64,000 nucleotides of DNA from Croceitalea sp947503285. Lineage in GTDB: Bacteria; Bacteroidota; Bacteroidia; Flavobacteriales; Flavobacteriaceae. The notes below the pieces were generated by a model. That model was not told where the DNA came from. It saw only the letters and a list, made by a program, of their open reading frames with translations, and ran no database searches. A program made the translations under genes and the position numbers. This document shows, piece by piece, positions 62,454 through 64,000 of this stretch. Positions within the stretch are counted from its first letter, which is position 1. Every line of letters starts with the position of its first letter. The stretch spans positions 1 through 64,000 of the forward strand of contig NZ_BTGQ01000008.1 in NCBI RefSeq assembly GCF_036985505.1. The letters run 5' to 3'.

Positions 62454-63418
62454 TATAAAATACCTTCATTTATTAAATTATGAATATGGATGACACCCAT
62501 ATATCTTGTTTTATCCATGACCAACAATTGTGAAATTCCCTTCTCTTGCATTGCTTCTAATGCCTTTATCGCCAAAACATCAGGATGTATGGTCTTTGGT
62601 CCCTTGGTCATAATATCCTTCGCGGTAAGGCCACCGATATTCTCATACTTGTTCAGCATTCTTCTAATATCGCCATCCGTCACGATTCCGACTACATCCT
62701 GACCCTCAAGAACCGCGGTCACCCCTAGCATTTTCTCAGAGATCTCAACAATCACCTCTTTGACTTTTGAATCTGTGAACACTTGCGGTTTTTGATTGTT
62801 CTCCACAATATCGGAAACCCGCAAGTAGAGCTTTTTACCCAAGGAGCCACCAGGGTGGTATTTTGCAAAATCGGCACTACTGAAGCCTCTCAATTTCAAG
62901 AGGCATATGGCCAAGGCATCACCCATGACCAATTGCGCCGTAGTACTGGTCGTTGGGGCCAAATTGTTGGGGCAAGCCTCTTTTTCAACATAGGTGTTCA
63001 AGGTGAAATCTGACTGTTTGGCCAAAATGGATTCCATATTACCCGTAATACCTATTAAGCGGTTATCACCTCTTTTTATAAGCGGGATCAACATTTTGAT
63101 CTCTTCGGTATTCCCGCTTTTTGAGATACAGATGACCACATCGTTTTTTTGAACCGTTCCTAAATCACCATGAATGGCATCTGCGGCATGCATGAAGATT
63201 GCCGGCGTTCCCGTTGAATTGAACGTAGCTACTATTTTAGATGCGATCAAGGCGCTTTTTCCGACTCCGGAGACCACCACCCTTCCATTCGAGGCTAGAA
63301 TACAGTTAACGGCATTTTCAAAATCGCCATCCAGTAATGGAATTAAACCTTTTATAGCATCACTCTCGTTCTCGATAGTTTCTTTTGCAATGCCAAGAAT
63401 GGAGTTGTCAAGCTTCAA
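62453..63418 (-). CDS. kdsD: Arabinose-5-phosphate isomerase (KdsD/KpsF/GutQ family)
   Basis: 321 residues if translation starts at the TTG at 63418, matching the 320-328 of the family; the frame is open to 63487, but that codon lies inside the -7 element. SIS domain: VVSGVGKSALIASKIVATFNSTGTPAIF, HAADAIHGDLG, SKSGNTEE; then two CBS domains (VTAVLEGQDVVGIVTDGDIRRML, GISQLLVMDKTRYMGVIHIHNL). It makes arabinose 5-phosphate for Kdo and LPS. The symbol is by family; GutQ-like activity is also possible. Confidence 0.9.
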   Translation of the reverse strand: MKLDNSILGIAKETIENESDAIKGLIPLLDGDFENAVNCILASNGRVVVSGVGKSALIASKIVATFNSTGTPAIFMHAADAIHGDLGTVQKNDVVICISKSGNTEEIKMLIPLIKRGDNRLIGITGNMESILAKQSDFTLNTYVEKEACPNNLAPTTSTTAQLVMGDALAICLLKLRGFSSADFAKYHPGGSLGKKLYLRVSDIVENNQKPQVFTDSKVKEVIVEISEKMLGVTAVLEGQDVVGIVTDGDIRRMLNKYENIGGLTAKDIMTKGPKTIHPDVLAIKALEAMQEKGISQLLVMDKTRYMGVIHIHNLINEGIL

Positions 63419-63474
63419 TGTAATATTGCTGTTTTGGGTTGTTTTACTAAAAGATTGTCTTATCTTTAAGATTA

Positions 63475-63482
63475 CAAAATTA
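63475..63482 (-). promoter_or_regulatory. -7 element of kdsD-tatC
   Basis: TAATTTTG on the minus strand, 57 bp upstream of the TTG start at 63418. It excludes the longer frame start at 63487. No -33 box is clear. Confidence 0.4.
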
Positions 63483-63601
63483 AACAAACGTAATTGTATT
63501 TACTGATTATTTGTAATAAAAAGGATGCCATCGAATACATGATTACCGACCCCTTTTCTTCAAAAAAAGAGATGGCACCTACAACTGTTTTTATTAATTG
63601 A

Positions 63602-64000
63602 ATGCTGAAAATGGGTTCTACGCTAGCTGATTTGCACGATGCATTAAAAAAATACTTTGGTTTTTCAAAGTTCAAGGGACTTCAAGAAGAAGTAATTACA
63701 AATATTTTGGCACGTAACGACACTTTCGTGATCATGCCTACCGGAGGGGGTAAGTCTTTGTGTTATCAGTTACCGGCCATAATGCAAGATGGCACTGCGA
63801 TCGTGGTCTCACCGCTTATTGCCTTAATGAAGAATCAAGTTGACGCGATTAGGGGCGTGTCATCCGAACATGGCATCGCCCATGTTCTTAATTCTTCTTT
63901 GAACAAAACTGAGGTAAAACAGGTTAAAGAAGATATTACCAACGGGGTGACTAAACTCTTGTATGTAGCACCAGAATCTTTGACCAAAGAAGAATACGTT
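63602..64000 (+). CDS. recQ: ATP-dependent DNA helicase RecQ, N-terminal part (3' end outside window)
   Basis: 133 residues visible, open at the end of the window. Motif 0 FGFSKFKGLQEEVI, Walker A MPTGGGKSLCYQL, then VSPLIALMKNQVD (motif Ia) and LLYVAPESLT (motif Ib/Ic region). A second ATG (63611) is also possible. RecQ unwinds recombination and repair intermediates. It diverges from kdsD, sharing a ~180-bp upstream region. Confidence 0.93.
   Translation, partial: MLKMGSTLADLHDALKKYFGFSKFKGLQEEVITNILARNDTFVIMPTGGGKSLCYQLPAIMQDGTAIVVSPLIALMKNQVDAIRGVSSEHGIAHVLNSSLNKTEVKQVKEDITNGVTKLLYVAPESLTKEEYV

Overview
The window is a stretch of a marine-type Flavobacteriaceae (Bacteroidota) chromosome. 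Evidence for this is a PorP/SprF protein beside a type B T9SS sorting domain, two DUF5916 outer-membrane proteins, a 1120-residue SecA, the order recQ-kdsD-tatC-lptB-pssA-DUF4105, many families typical of the group (DUF4105, DUF4177, DUF2795, DUF6249, TIGR03643), low G+C, and promoters of the Bacteroidota kind (-33 TTG/TTTG and -7 TAnnTTTG). I see no rRNA, tRNA, CRISPR array, prophage or insertion sequence. About 63 protein-coding genes are supported, including four shorter than 60 codons (one of them weak). There is one clear pseudogene.

Layout. 1-3.9 kb is a surface/adhesion locus: the end of a protein with near-identical ~75-residue repeats, a calcium-repeat protein with a type B sorting domain, and a PorP/SprF partner. 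4-6.2 kb holds isoprenoid, pterin and mannose enzymes plus a small conserved protein. 6.2-12.9 kb, on the minus strand, holds a lipoprotein, a DUF819 transporter and twin DUF5916 proteins that share their promoter sequence. 12.9-15.5 kb is a tightly coupled five-gene unit: SPFH membrane protein, two-TM protein, DUF4177, alpha/beta hydrolase and Arc-type ribbon-helix-helix protein. 15.7-25 kb contains an S1/P1 nuclease, an AraC-AlkB pair, a MOSC protein, an ECF sigma/anti-sigma pair and htpG. 25-31 kb has a TetR-AarF pair, an S9 peptidase and a FabH-type enzyme. 31-39.6 kb has mazG, a MATE pump, a convergent envelope-sugar cluster (PAP2, GT39, GT2, LPG-synthase-like membrane protein) and meaB. 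39.8-42.4 kb is a second ECF operon whose last gene is an exported coiled-coil/beta-strand protein. 42.5-53.6 kb has MsrA, an M23 domain protein, an amidohydrolase plus M14 carboxypeptidase, a histidine kinase and SecA. 53.7-64 kb has a cobalamin adenosyltransferase, a YHS protein, a shrunken methyltransferase relative, an ABC-F protein, then DUF4105-pssA-(broken DUF4198 gene)-lptB-tatC-kdsD and the start of recQ.

How the genes work together. Much of the window concerns the envelope: T9SS export of adhesins, LPS building and export (KdsD, LptB, GT39/GT2/PAP2), protein export (SecA, TatC), phospholipid synthesis (PssA), and stress control by two ECF units and HtpG. MeaB and the adenosyltransferase both serve B12-dependent methylmalonyl-CoA mutase, although they lie 14 kb apart. 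The most interesting items are the SPFH/Arc five-gene unit, a methyltransferase-family protein that has lost its SAM-binding core, the decayed DUF4198 gene beside palindromic repeats, the coiled-coil protein in the second sigma operon, and the frequent very short mRNA leaders implied by the promoter positions. No wholly new defence-type or mobile system is evident.
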